This document shows positions 32,651 to 44,444 of a DNA stretch of 64,000 nucleotides, piece after piece. The notes under the pieces are model-generated. The model saw nothing but the letters and a program-made list of their open reading frames with translations, had not been told where the DNA came from and ran no database searches. Source of the DNA: Lunularia cruciata (Eukaryota > Streptophyta > Marchantiopsida > Lunulariales > Lunulariaceae); contig OX419759.1 of assembly GCA_948567375.1 (NCBI GenBank), positions 61,109,493-61,173,492 on the forward strand. Direction: 5' to 3'. The translations under genes were made by a program, and so were the position numbers. Every line of letters begins with the position of its first letter. Positions within the stretch are counted from its first letter, which is position 1.

Positions 32651-34324
32651 TTATATGCGTACGACACATGTTATTAGTTGAGAAGTGCTCACAAATATAA
32701 TAAAACCAAGTTTTACCTATATACATAAATTCATAAGTATAGAAAAATTAACACTTATTTAATGTAAACTATATTTTAGACAAGGGAAAATGATAGAACC
32801 TAGGTATATGATATTGTACATTATAAAGATTGACTTTTCTAATGCTTTACTTACGTATAAGTATTAGCATTTGAGTATATATGGAAGATGGATACTCCTA
32901 AGGAAATTACCATAACATGAATCAATGGCATGTGTTATTTGCATGTATAAAGAACTATCAAATTATTGTTTAAAACGAGTAAAATTTGACTTTGAATGAT
33001 AGAAATTACTCCAAAGAAAGAGCTATCTTACTTAGTTATGATTTAGTAAAAAAATGTATTGGTAGTGGCTTATTTAAAAGGAAAGAAATTCAAGATGAAT
33101 TCAAAACATGGGCAACCTCTTGGATGCAACTCTCAACGTTGGCTTTTAGAGTAAGCTTTAGAGAAATCTTTTACAGAATGTTCATCTTGGAACTAAAATA
33201 TTTTAAGAGAATTCCTAATGTCGAAGTAAGTTCTCAAAGGAATACCACATTTATTTATGATTTAGGTAGAGTGAATATTACAAAGTTTTGCTTCGGAAGT
33301 GATGTTGATGTATAGGCATAAACCACAATATTTATTCTAGGGAAAAGGTTATGATGAATGTTTTATTTTACTCAAGTACTTTTGTCTGAAAAATGATAAA
33401 TTTTATGGAAAATATGATATTATTCCAATCTTTTGAATTTTAATATTTCATTATGGTTAAAATTAATAATATTCAATAATCTTGAAATTTAAGAAATTAT
33501 ACAAAACAAAAAATTATCTATAATCCAATACATGGGGTAACTATAATTCTCAAGTGCTATATTTTGAGAATTAGGATTAGTTAAAAGGAATTGAAAATTT
33601 TGAAAAATGAAGAAGGTTCTTACATGATGATTTAGTTCTTAGTTGTTGACATTGCTCTTCACATCACTTTTATTTTGAGAAACTGGACTAGATAACAGAT
33701 TTAATTAAAAAAATTTTAATTAGAAGGTTTTGATGATGAGTTCTTGATTTCTCAACAACAATGGCCTATAGGCCATTGTTAAGGAGAAGAGCTGGAGGCT
33801 ATGGAAAATTTTTATTATACAAAATCCCGCTTACAATCCAAGTTCTAAACTTGATAAGATAAATAAATTAGATAAATAAATTAGATCATTTTGTGTGTAA
33901 ATTTACATTAACACAGTTTTAGTTAGAATTTCTAAAACATTAGAAGTTGAAAGTTATAATCCAATTTATGGTTAATTCGGGTAAAATTGGTAATTTTTGC
34001 TAATCTTATTATTAAAAGATCAAGATCATTTTTTCTTACATAATAGCAAACTTTGATCAAGAAGGTAACCATATTTTTCAGAAGACAAGAAGAGGGGCGA
34101 CCGCGAAAAAAGAAATTTAAATAAATTGGGAAGATGACAATGGATTTATACATAAAAATATTTCTCGTTAGGTGGAAAGTTGACTACTGATACTCCAAGA
34201 CAAATAAAACTTCTTCTAATGCTATCCCATACAACCGAGCAAGTAACTCAACTCGAAAGCAAGGTGAACAATTTATTCTTGAAATGCCCATTTCCAAAGA
34301 AAAACCCTGTCATCACTAACAGAA
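32651..34324. other. AT-rich intergenic stretch
   Basis: Strongly AT-rich with homopolymer runs. The one long open frame, 32986-33315 (109 codons), has no recognised domain. No splice-supported gene, RNA gene or repeat unit was identified. Confidence 0.5.
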
Positions 34325-34440
34325 TTACGGGGCCTAGCCCCATTTTACACTTGTTCGTCTCTCCCTTGTCCCTTGTACGGCTGGATGGGGTCTTCCCATC
34401 CTTCGTGTTCTCTACGCGGTCGCCTTTTCCCAAACACTAA
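34325..34440 (+). mobile_element. 3' tail fragment of the R2-type LINE
   Basis: Reads GGGGCCTAGCCCCATTTTAC, CTCTCCCTTGTCC and GGATGGGGTCTTCCCATCC, then GCGGTCGCCTTTTCCC. It matches the 3' end of the LINE copies (for example minus strand 34740-34850). Only the tail is present: a severely 5'-truncated insertion on the plus strand. Confidence 0.7.
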
Positions 34441-34587
34441 CAGAGTATTCTTGACCATTCTTGACCTATTGTACCCCACTTGCTGCTCGAGTACCCGTTG
34501 TCTTTTGTCCTGCTGTCTAGAATGGGTCTTCCCGTCACCTTCTCACTTTCCTCCCCCGAAACCAGTTCCGCACTGTACACGTTTCCA

Positions 34588-34735
34588 AAGCTGGACTAAG
34601 TTTCTATTTTGTAGCATTTGACTTTAGAAAGAAGGACGACCGCCTTTGACTTTTGAGTTTTGACTTATTCTACGCTTATACCCTACAACTAAAAACGGGT
34701 CGGGAGAAAACCAAGCCTACTGTATCGTATTATGT
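34588..34735. repeat. Dispersed repeat, copy at 34.6 kb
   Basis: CAAAGCTGGAC...TTTTGAGTTTTGACTTATTC...ACGGGTCGGGAGAAAACCAAG matches the last about 115 bp of the window (63885-64000) in inverted orientation, with gaps. No coding content. Confidence 0.6.
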
Positions 34736-35006
34736 GGCAGAAAGTAGAACAAAGGCGACCGCTTAGGAAAAACAAAGGATGGGAAGACCCCATCAAGCAG
34801 GACAAGGGAGAGACAAAAAAAGGTAACATGGGCTAAGCTTCAATAAAGTCTATATGGGAAATCTGCCCTATCGCATCTAAGATATCCAAGCTATGCAAGT
34901 CATACGGTCTACACAAAACTGGAGCATCCGAAGAAACATCACCTAATGTGATTATTCTCTTATGGATTGCACCAGCCATTTCACTCTATAGAGCAATGGA
35001 CACACA

Positions 35007-36194
35007 CTATCTAAAATATGCTACAAAGTATAAGAGTGAGAGAGATACCCCTTGACACCTAACATGGTAAGCTCTCGCGCACTCCCGGACAAATGTGTCA
35101 AATGTCGTGTCTATCGCTCCATATAACTCCAAGGCTAGAGGAACAAAGAGGTGACCTCGCTGCATGCCCCTATACTTGGAGACCTTGCGACCTGCTGTTG
35201 CACTCGCCGCCCATCCAGGGAGATGGGTAATCACTCCCTCCGAAACTGTATCCTGCGTAGGGTCCGTAACCGCGACATCCACTACTGTCACTTGATCATC
35301 TCGGACCAAGTATAAGTCTGCACTAACACGTGTCATTTGCAAAGCATACGAACGCTCCATCGAAGCCAAGTATCCACTCTCTCGTGCCATAGCAAACACT
35401 ATGTCTCTAATGGCATCATGGGTAGCTATCCTTTGTCCTCCAAAAGGACATCGTGTCATGTGGACCGCTACTGCATCTAGTGTAGAACCACACTCACAAG
35501 TGAGTAATGAAGATGCAGATGGGTGGACCAAACCTAAGCAAAACTTCATCGCTGTAGAAAAAGTAGCTGGTGCAAATCGGAAAGCCCTAATGCACGGTCA
35601 AGCTAGGATCCAAGAGCCTCCACCCTTGCCGGAGCAAGAGCGACGATGTGCTCTAGTAGCTTGAGGAATAGACAAGTCGACTAAGAGAGAATGTAGCGTA
35701 TGCTCACACTGTTGCTCCATCAAGGAAGACTGTAAACCTCTAGTCCAATCTGACGATAGTGAAGCAAAAGGTGGAAAATCCTCTCGTGCTCGTAGGGATA
35801 GACTATCTCTCGTCTGCCGCAATAACACTTGGAGAGAAAAGGATCCTCCCTCCACCTTTGTCACATAAGTCTCCAAAACCAGCCAATCAACAACCACAAA
35901 ATGAGAGGAAAGTAGGGGTGCCGAGAGAGTCCAACTACCCAAAAATGCTATAGGTGTCGTCTCCATAAAAAGCAAGCCAACCCCACCACATGAGATTGGT
36001 AGAGCCGTCTGTCTAGGTGCCAAATCCCCTTTCACACACTCAAAAGTCCATGGTCTAATAATATCACCAAAGACTCCCATAATCCTCCTATGAAATGCTC
36101 TCAGACGTGATAGGAAGGACGGTGAAGGAGGAACTGTATGGATGAGGTAGGATGGTCGTCAAGCAATACTAGAAGAGAGTATACCAAATGCCAC
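35007..36194 (-). pseudogene. LINE copy 1: C-terminal region with CCHC and restriction-like endonuclease
   Basis: After RT the open run 35598-36080 is a thumb/linker region. The open run 35007-35549 then carries LTCECG...VAVHMTRCPF, a CCHC-type knuckle. HDAIRDIVF follows, aligning with the conserved H-D motif of R2 endonuclease. SADLYLVRDDQVTVVDVAV then supplies the P/A-D...D catalytic pair, and RKVSKYRGM the K-x2-KY motif. This is the PD-(D/E)XK-like nuclease of R2/R4/NeSL-type LINEs, which nicks the target. Three long copies share it. Catalytic roles are inferred from the family. Confidence 0.75.
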
Positions 36195-36977
36195 CTACGG
36201 ATCTCCTAGTAATGGAAGGTCATCCACATGGAGAACATCCTCTACAAGGGCCACGTCTAAGAAGCATGTTACAAAATCCTCCAATCCTACTAGCACTCCA
36301 AGAACACAAAGTCCATCTCTGGATGTGATACAACCCTCTGGAAGCTCAAGGTGGGGAGGGATACCTGAAAGGGACCATGCTCTATACTTTGACACCTTGA
36401 CACTGAAGCCTACTAGATGTAGCTTGGTAGTCAAGTAGTCAAAGGCCTGCCTAATCTGATCTACAAGGCCTACGATGTGTGTATCATCTGCCAAGGAAGG
36501 AAATACACAACCTGGCATGGCCAAAGTAGTAGATAGGAGAGCTCTAAAGGGAACCATTGCAAATAAGGGCCCCCCTAAAGGATCTCCTTGATGTGTACCA
36601 ACAACTGATTCCAAGACGGTGACTCCCTCCTATGAACCACCATGCTGGTAATAAAAGGAAGCTGGAGAGCCATAAAAAGACCGCACAAATGGAATGAGAC
36701 TCGCCAAGGATCCACCAGCCTCCCTAAGCTCTCTAAAGATGGATGCACGTGAGACGCTATTAAAAGCGTTCTTAACATCCACTTGTAGGACAACCCACTC
36801 CGAATGGATATCTAGGAGTGCTCTAATGCCTAGAGATATAGCCTCACATCCTCCCGGTGTAGCTACTCCAAACTGATGTGGACTAAGGTGTTGTCGAAAG
36901 TGAGAACGATGTTGAACGACAATGGTGTGACTGACCAAGCGCAAAAAGATCTCTCCAATAGCAATCGGTCTAATGCC
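36195..36977 (-). pseudogene. LINE copy 1: reverse transcriptase domain
   Basis: Non-LTR RT blocks in order: IRPIAIGEIFLRLV (block 1-2), QFGVATPGGCEA, VVLQVDVKNAFNSVSRAS (block 3, catalytic Asp), GTHQGDPLGGPLFA (block 4) and FPSLADDTHIVG (block 5; LADD in place of the usual Y/FADD), then GFSVKVSKYRAWS (block 6). RT performs target-primed reverse transcription. Two in-frame stops, at 36978 and 36630, break the domain without shifting frame. Confidence 0.85.
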
Positions 36978-37640
36978 TCACATTTCCTTCTCCATCGCGA
37001 GAAGTCGACCAGCACCTAACACCCGACTAACAAACATAGGAATGTCTCCTCTCACTATTGCTACAGCCACCTGAAACAACTCGGTAAAACCACTAGAAGG
37101 ATCATCTGCTTGGAAGCAATCTCTAAGGTGCTCATAAACCATCCTTGACAAGCCTCCTGAGGAAAGGCGAGGAGCAGTGCACAATGCTTGTGCAAATAGC
37201 AACCTATCAAGACATAAAGGCTACTCAGGCTGATAATCTAAGACCTCTAGTGGTAGTCCCTCTACTGCTATAGGATGTAGTGAGTGTAGGGAAGAGATGG
37301 TCTCATCAGTAGGACTTGCTATAGACAAAGGGTGTAGCGCTCTTGCTGCTCTATTAAACTCTCCTGCTTGACCCAATGTCCTACATTGTTGTAATCGAGT
37401 GGAATATGTGGTATCCTGTGGCGATGCCTGTCTCCTAAATTGTGTAGCCCTAATAGACTCTTCCTGAAGGGCTGCCCAATCCCCCGCTCGGAATCGACTA
37501 AATCTAGCAGCCACCTCTCTATGCCCCGCACGTCCCTCTCTAGCATAACAAAGACACCATCAAGGGAGTAAGAGCAATAGGAACCATGCTAACTCGTCCA
37601 AGGGATCACGTGCCAAATGGTCTAGCGGTAGGCAAAAAGC

Positions 37641-37997
37641 CTATCTAGCCTCATCATGGAGTGTGCAAGGTAGCCTATGGAATAGACGTGGAAATGGAAA
37701 AATAGTCTCAAATAACCCCAAAATGCAACCCGCCTGAGAAGCTAACCACTTCCACAACTCGATCGGTATCCGTGGAATGATCAACGAAGGTATAGAAGAA
37801 GCATGCGTAATCCCAAGTGTCATTATTGTTGATGTGGTTGCTCGTCTCACATGGGCATCCCAAGTGGTCCAATCATAGTCCTTGTGCATCCTTCCTACAT
37901 GGGTCTTTACCCCTTGTGAGGTTAAGCGTTGGTGACACACCGGGCATGGTGTATCCCAACCCGCTCTAGGCGACCCCACGTGGGAAGGTGTAGCCAT
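37641..37997 (-). pseudogene. LINE copy 1: N-terminal C2H2 zinc-finger region
   Basis: From Met at 37997 the chain begins MATPSHVGSPRAGWDTPCPV. CPVC...H-VGRM-H (37884-37946) is a C2H2 finger with C-x2-C-x12-H-x4-H spacing. An N-terminal finger is a feature of R2-clade LINEs, where it binds target DNA. The stop at 37641 is followed in the same frame by DHLARDPLDELAWFLLLLLP. The same finger is recognisable in copy 2 at about 39885-39950. Confidence 0.75.
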
Positions 37998-38535
37998 GGC
38001 TAGCACAAGAATAATGATAGTAACACATGCTGCTCCTCTCCATATCTCCCAATATTTGCAAAACCACAACCCCTCACATCCCAACTCACATAAGAAAATA
38101 ATCTCTCCAAACCCTAAAATCTATAGAATCTTTCAATTTCCATCTCCAAAATTTTCAAACTCAATTCTCATGGAAATTAATCATGAAAACCAAGAGATTG
38201 GAAATGAAAATCCCTGACCCATCACTCTCAATGTATAATGATCATTCTAAACCCTAAAAAATCTAAAAATCCTCATAACTTTCTACTCCATTCTCCATGG
38301 TCTTTAATCTAGGTGCCAATGGAACTGAAATTGAAAAATGAAGAGAATAGACTATTCACTCAAATGCTACATGCTAGAGAGCCCTCAGAAATTACAAAAA
38401 TGGTCTCACGGTCTTTCCCTCTCCCCTCCCATCTCCACACTCTCCCGCAGTTCCCCGCACAGCACCATCAGAAAGTTCATATTCATCAGAAAGTCAGGAA
38501 CTAAGATTGCAAAAGAAATCGCGTGTGGAAACTAG

Positions 38536-38640
38536 AAGGATGGGAATACCCATCACGCCATACAAGGACAATGAAAACATCAACAGAAAAATGGGGTTAA
38601 GTTCCAATAGTATCTGTTAACGTGATATGCCCTACAACAC
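38536..38640 (-). mobile_element. LINE 3' tail fragment
   Basis: The minus strand reads GATGGGTATTCCCATCC and preceding 3' UTR text of the R2-type LINE. Very short, 5'-truncated. Confidence 0.55.
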
Positions 38641-38729
38641 CTCAGATATTAGAGTAGAGAGAAATATACCTTTAACAAGAAAATAGACTGTGTAAGAAAA
38701 TAGAAGGCATAACAAACACTAAGAATTGG

Positions 38730-39105
38730 AAGACCCCATCAAGCCAAATAAGGGAGAGACAAATGAGGTAAAATGGGGCTAGGTCCCAATAATACCTATA
38801 TGAGAAATCTGCAGTACTGCACCTAAGACATCCAAGTTATGCAAGTAGTACAGTCTACAAACTATTGGACTATCCAAAGAAGCATCACCTACTGTGTTGC
38901 TCTCCTATGGATTGCATCAACCAAAGCTCTCTATAGAGCAATGGACACAAGGTATCTAAAATATGTTATATCATATGAGAGTGAGAGTGAGAGTTGTACC
39001 CTTAACATCTAATATTATAAGCTCTCATGCACTCTTTGATGAATGTGTTGAACATCATGTCCATCTTTCCATATAACTCCAAGGCTGAAGGAACAAGTGC
39101 AAGTG
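38730..39105 (-). mobile_element. 5'-truncated R2-type LINE copy
   Basis: Contains only the last part of the endonuclease frame (near the conserved LYG region, about 39085) and the complete 3' UTR to about 38730. Abrupt 5' truncation is the standard product of incomplete target-primed reverse transcription. Confidence 0.7.
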
Positions 39106-39329
39106 GTATATCACAAGACAAAAGAGAATATGCCATTATGATTCACAAAAGTTGCAATTAAATATGTAGCTTTTGCTTTCAGTGTAAAATGAATAGGATA
39201 TTTATTATAATGGTTGATTATTTTCTCCAATTTGATATATAATACTTGTGAATTTTATATTAAATTTGATATATAGGATTTATGTATCCTTGCATGTTTT
39301 GATCCTTGGTGTTTTCAATAGGCTCTTGA

Positions 39330-42300
39330 AGTGGTGCTGCACCGACACTCTTGAAGTGTTGTAGTGCCAAATACAAAGAGAGGGAGGAGAGGAGAGAGAA
39401 TATGAGAGTGAGAAAGGAGACAAGGATATTCTAGACTTTTAGATATTTCATGTGCATACTTCACAAGAGTGAATAGTAGATTCTGTTTATTTTTCAATTT
39501 TGGTCCATTGGTACCTAGATTGAAGGCTATGGAGAATTGAGTAGAAAGTTATGATGACTATTAGGTCATTAGGGTTTAGAGTGAGTACTTCATATTGAGA
39601 GTGATGGGTCAGGAATTTTCATTTCTAATCTCTTGGTTTTCATGATTGAGTTCCATGGGAACTTAGTTTGAGAATTTTTTGAGCTGAAAATTAAAAATTA
39701 TGAGAGTTTATAGTTTGTAGGGTTTGGAGAGATTATATTTACTCATGGGAGTTGGGATGTGAGTGATTGTGGTTTTGCTGGTATGGGGAGATATGGAGAG
39801 GAGAATCATGTATTATGATTTGTATTCTTGTGCTAGCCGTGGCTGCACTTCTCCATGTGGGACCACCTAGAGTGGCTCGAGATACACCATTCCCAATGTG
39901 TCATCAATGCTTTACCTCACAAGGGGTAAAGACCCATGTGGGAAGGATGCACAAGGGCTATGATTGGACCACTTGGGATGTTCATGTGAGGTGAGCAACC
40001 ACATCAACAGTGGTGATACTCAAGCTTATGCATGCTTCCTCTATCTCTTTGTTGTCTGTCCTAGGGATACTAATCAAGTCGTGGGAGTGGTTAGCATCTC
40101 AAGCGGGTTGATTTTGGGGTTATTTGAGCCTCGTTTTCCATGTCCAATCTATGCCATAGGCTACTCTGTACACTCCATGATGATGCTAGACAAGCTTTTC
40201 ACCTACTACTTGATAGTTTGGCATGTGATCCCTTGGATGAGCTAGCATAGTTCTTATTCCTGTTACTCCCTTGATGGTACCTTTGTTATGCTAGAGGGAG
40301 CCACCTCTCTATGTGGGGCATAGAGAGGTGGCTGCTAGATTTTGTTGATATCGAGTGGGAGATTGGGTTAAACTACATGAGGAGTCTATTAGGTCTGCAC
40401 ATTTTAGGAGATAGATTCTACCATAGGATACCATAGAGTCTACTTGGTTATAATGGTGTCGGACATTGGATCAAGCAAGAGATTTTAGTAGAGCAACATG
40501 AGCGCTACACCCTTTGTCTATGGCTAGTCCCACTAATGAGACTATCTCTTCCCTATGCACACTAATCCTATGGCAAGAGAGGGAGTACCATTAGAGGTTT
40601 TAGATGACCAACCTAAGTAGCTTTTATGTCTTGATAGGTTGCTTTTTGCACAAGTGTTGTGCATTGCCCCTTGCCTCTCCTCAAGAAGCCTCTCAAGGAT
40701 GGTATATGAGCATCTTAGAATTTGCTTTTAGGCAGATGATCCTTCCAGTGAATTTAGCAAGCTATTAAATGGCTAGAATAGTAGCAAGGGGAGATATTGT
40801 TGCTTCAAGTAGTTGGGTGTTAGGGACTAGTCAACTTCTCATGATGGAGAAGAGCATGGGAGGCATTAGACCAATTGCTATTGGAGAGATCTCTTTGTAC
40901 TTGGTTAGCCGCACTATTGTCCTTCAGCATTGATCTCACTTCCAAAAGCACCTCAATCCACATTAGTTTGAAGTAGCTACACTTGGAGGTTGTGAGGCTA
41001 TTTCCCTAAGCATCAAAGCACTCTTAGATATCTATCTAGAGTGGATTGTTCTACAAGTGGATGTTGAGAATGCTTTTAATGATGTCTCTCAAGCATCCAC
41101 CTTAAGGGAGATTAGGGAGGCTGGTGGATCCTTGGCAAGTTTCATTCCCTTTGTGCAGTTGCTCTATGGCTCTCCTACTTCCCTTTACTACCAGCATGGG
41201 TGGTCATAATAGAGAGTCACTATCTTGGAGTCAATTGTTGATGCATGATGAGGAGATCTTTTAGGGGACCTTTGTTTGTCCGCTCACTTTAGAGCTCTTT
41301 TATCTACTACTTTGGCTATGCCAAGTTGTGTATTTCTCTCCTTAGCAAACCATACACACATTTTGGGCCCTGTAAGATCAGATTAGGCAGGCCTTTGATC
41401 ACTTGACTTCCAAGCTACATCTTGTAGGCTTGAGAGTCAAGGTGTCAAAATACAATGCATGGTCCCCTTTAGGTATCCTTTCCCACCTTGAGCTCCTAGA
41501 GTGATGTGTCACATCTATAGATGGGATACATATTCTTGGAGTGCCAGGAGGATCCAAGGATTTTATCACATGCTTCTTAGATGTTGCTTTTGTAGAGGAT
41601 ATTCTCCATGTGGATGACCTTCCCTAGGAGATCTACATGTGGCTTTTGGTATAATCTCCTCTAATATTGCCCGTCAATTGACTTACCTTCTCCACATCGT
41701 TCCTCCTGTCTAGACTTTCCTATCATGTTGAGAGCTTTTGATAGGAAGATCATGGGAGCCTTTGGTGATATCATTGGTCTAGGGACATTTGAGTGTGTGA
41801 GAAGGGATTTGGCATGTAGATAGACATCTCTACCAACCTTGTATAGAAGGGCAGGCTTATTATCTATGGAGGAGATGTAACCTATAACATTTTTGGGTAG
41901 TTGGGCTCTCTTGGCACCCCTACTTTCTTCCCATTTTGTGGTTGTTGATAGGCTTGTTTTGGAGACTTATGTGAGCAAGGTGGAAGAGGGAGCCTTTTCT
42001 CTCCAGGTGTTATTGCAGCAGATGAGAGATGGTCTATCTCCATGTGCACATGAGGACCTTCCATCCGTTGCTTCACTACCATCAGATTGGACCAAAGGTT
42101 TGCAGTCTTCTTTGATGGAGCAACAATGTTAAAATATACTACATTCTCTCTTAGTTGACTCATCCACTCCTTGGGCCACTAGATCATGTCTTTGCTCTTG
42201 CTCCAGCAAGGGTGCAAGCTCTTGGATCCTAGCTCAACCATGCCTTAGGATATTCTGACTTGCACCAATCACTTTCTCTACTATGATGAGGTTTTGCCTA

Positions 42301-43080
42301 GGTTTGGTCCACCCATCTACATCTTTGTTAGTAACTTGTGAGTTTGGTTCTACACTAGATGCAACAGCGGTCCATATGACACAATGTCCTTATGGAGGAT
42401 AGAGGATAGCTACCCAGGATGTCATTAAAGATATAGTGCTTGTTATGGCACAAGAGAGTGAATACCTTGCTTGGAGGGAGCATTCATATTATTTGCAGAC
42501 AACACATGTCATAGCAGACTTATGCTTGGTCCAAGATGATCAGGTGACAATGGTGGATGTTGTGGTTACAAAGGCTATGCGTGATGCAGTTTTGGAGGGA
42601 GTGATTACTCCTCCTCATGGATGGGCAGAAAGCGGTGCAGCAACACGCAAGGTCTCCAAGTATAGGGGTATGCAGCAAGGTCACCTCTTTGTTCCTCTAG
42701 CCTTTTGGTTGTATGGAGCAATGGACATGGCATACGACACATTTGTCATAGAGTGCACGAGAGCTTATCATATTAGACATCCGGGGTATCACTCTCACTC
42801 TTATACTTCGTAACATACGTCAGACAACATGTGTCCATTGCTCTACAGAGAGCATTGGCTGGTGCAATCCATAGGAGAGCAATCACTCTAGGTGATGCTT
42901 CTTTGGATGCTCTAGTAGTTTGCATAGTTCTAGATATCTTAGGTGTGGTAAGGCAGATTTCTCATATCGATGCTATTGGGGCCTAGCCTAATTCTACCTC
43001 TTTTGTCTCTCCCTTGTATGGCTTGATGGGGTCTTCCTATCGTTCTTGTGTTCTATGTGGTCGGCTTTTCTGTCTCCAAA
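39330..43080 (+). mobile_element. R2-type LINE copy 2
   Basis: Plus-strand copy, colinear with copy 1 and inverted relative to it. Zinc finger near 39885-39950 (open run 39767-39994; first Cys changed, MCHQCFTSQGVKTHVGRMH). RT is at about 40850-41600, where the LADD box has decayed to LANH. Thumb region 41893-42132. CCHC plus endonuclease at about 42330-42813 (open run 42436-42813 with ADLCLVQDDQVTMVDVVV and SKYRGM). The 3' tail ends near 43080 with GATGGGGTCTTCCTATC. Many stops. Confidence 0.82.
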
Positions 43081-44185
43081 TACAAAGAAAGTACACACAA
43101 AGATAGACATTTCAGATGAAGTTCACTTTGGATGACATATCCTTTTGGGGACGAGTAGAACATATTTTTAGCTAAGGATAGTTAACTTAGGTTTCCCCTT
43201 GATTCTATACCACTAAGCATACTTTATCTGTACACGTGGAGTAAAAGTAAATCAAAACAATAAAACTGCAAAGCTTTCAACACCACACTCCATGAATTAA
43301 GTAAATCATAGTATATTAAAATATATATTATATAGAGAATATATTTTAATGATTTAGAAAAACGTCTGAGTGATATATCAAAAGAATTATTCTGATAGAT
43401 AACCGGGTCCATAAGACACGTTAACCTAGGCATTGCATAAACACCTAACTAGTTTTTCTAAAATATAATGCCGCCGCATTCCCACATTTCAAACTGGCCT
43501 GAAATGGTTGCAAATAGGAACATTTCGCGATTCTTGGTGAAATTCAAATACACCTTTTGGAGACTTAACTTTATATCGGATGTAAAATGATTGCAAACTT
43601 ACTTCACGTACTAATCCTAGTATAGCGTTGTACCAACCCTGACTACCCAACGCTATACTTACTCTATGTTTTCACGTAAGGATTCACGAATTTCAATGAG
43701 AACCTAAGCGTACTGTAGTCTATGATAGCATGACCTGCATAATATTCTGCTCAGAAAAACACACCACCAGAAAAACCTCGAGAAAAGCTGAACTAGTCGC
43801 ACTCGTTTACAGTAAATCAGCGGGCTCCACTGACAAACCATTTCCAGTAGAAGAATAAAATTTCATTAATAGATTTGCATGAATATAATACAATTAAAAA
43901 TCTTTAAAAATAATTTTCTAAAAAATATGTTAAAATTAATTCTCTTAATATCCAAAAAAAAAATTTTACTAGAAATCTAGAAAAATTTACGGATAGATAA
44001 CAAAAGCACAGCTATTGTAACAATGCCAAAAAAGTCAAAGACAGATGAGAACGAACCTAATGAAATGAAACGAGTTTGTTGACCGTCGAGACGACAGAGC
44101 AAGTATACGAGAAAGCCGGGCTGATTATCGTGTAGAATTGTAGGCCCTTAATACGAAGTATCTGGGAATATGGTCTCCTCTCCTC
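43081..44185. other. Intergenic region upstream of the lipase gene
   Basis: AT-rich. Contains an inverted repeat at 43619-43630/43648-43659 (AGTATAGCGTTG arms, 17-nt loop) and little else. No ORF with recognisable product. Confidence 0.5.
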
Positions 44186-44193
44186 TATTTATA
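44186..44193 (+). promoter_or_regulatory. TATA-box candidate of the lipase gene
   Basis: TATTTATA in a pyrimidine-rich context (CTCCTCTATTTATACGCTCC), about 260 bp upstream of the proposed start codon. A transcription start near 44215-44225 would give a 5' UTR of about 220 nt. Confidence 0.45.
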
Positions 44194-44444
44194 CGCTCCT
44201 CTCTACTTGAGGCGAGGCCGCAACTTACCATGCGGATCAAGTTGTAGACTCCATTCCCGGTGCAGGTCCCCCGTTCGTCCCATTGCGCTTGCCACCTCTC
44301 GTATTGTCTAGTTCCTACGCGAATGTTTATGTGCTTCTCTTTCCTCGTAGATCTTCTCTCGGAACACATATTAGGAACAGTTTAAGTCGAAAATTTTTCT
44401 TGTCTTGTGATCTTACACATGTGAGGGGCGGACCGACAAGACCA

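Larger units (their letters stand above)
34760..38470 (-). mobile_element. R2-type LINE copy 1
   Basis: The best-preserved of three long copies. On the minus strand it has a 5' leader of about 470 bp (38470-37998), an ATG at 37997 in good context (GCCATGGCT), a reading frame to 35007, and a 3' UTR to about 34760 ending in a conserved stem-loop (GATGGG-GTCTT-CCCATC). All open runs (37641-38084, 37221-37514, 36978-37202, 36630-36944, 36195-36614, 35598-36080, 35007-35549) share one phase. The original protein was therefore one chain of about 996 residues, now broken by about nine stops. There are no LTRs. Confidence 0.85.

Noticed and set aside
32986-33315. 109-codon ORF whose end (ITKFCFGSDVDV) faintly recalls a cytochrome P450 segment
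   Set aside because: No W-R-x-x-R/K helix C motif, no flanking P450 sequence and an AT-rich non-coding setting; the likeness is too weak to name.
35007-35549. Endonuclease ORF as a domesticated host gene
   Set aside because: It is in phase with the rest of a stop-broken LINE frame and repeated in two other decayed copies, so no sign of independent function.
35401-36876. Plus-strand ORFs opposite LINE copy 1
   Set aside because: Antisense of the RT and endonuclease frame.
37610-37640. tRNA-like TGGTCTAGCGGTAGGCA
   Set aside because: It lies inside the LINE coding frame, with no B box and no cloverleaf partner arms.
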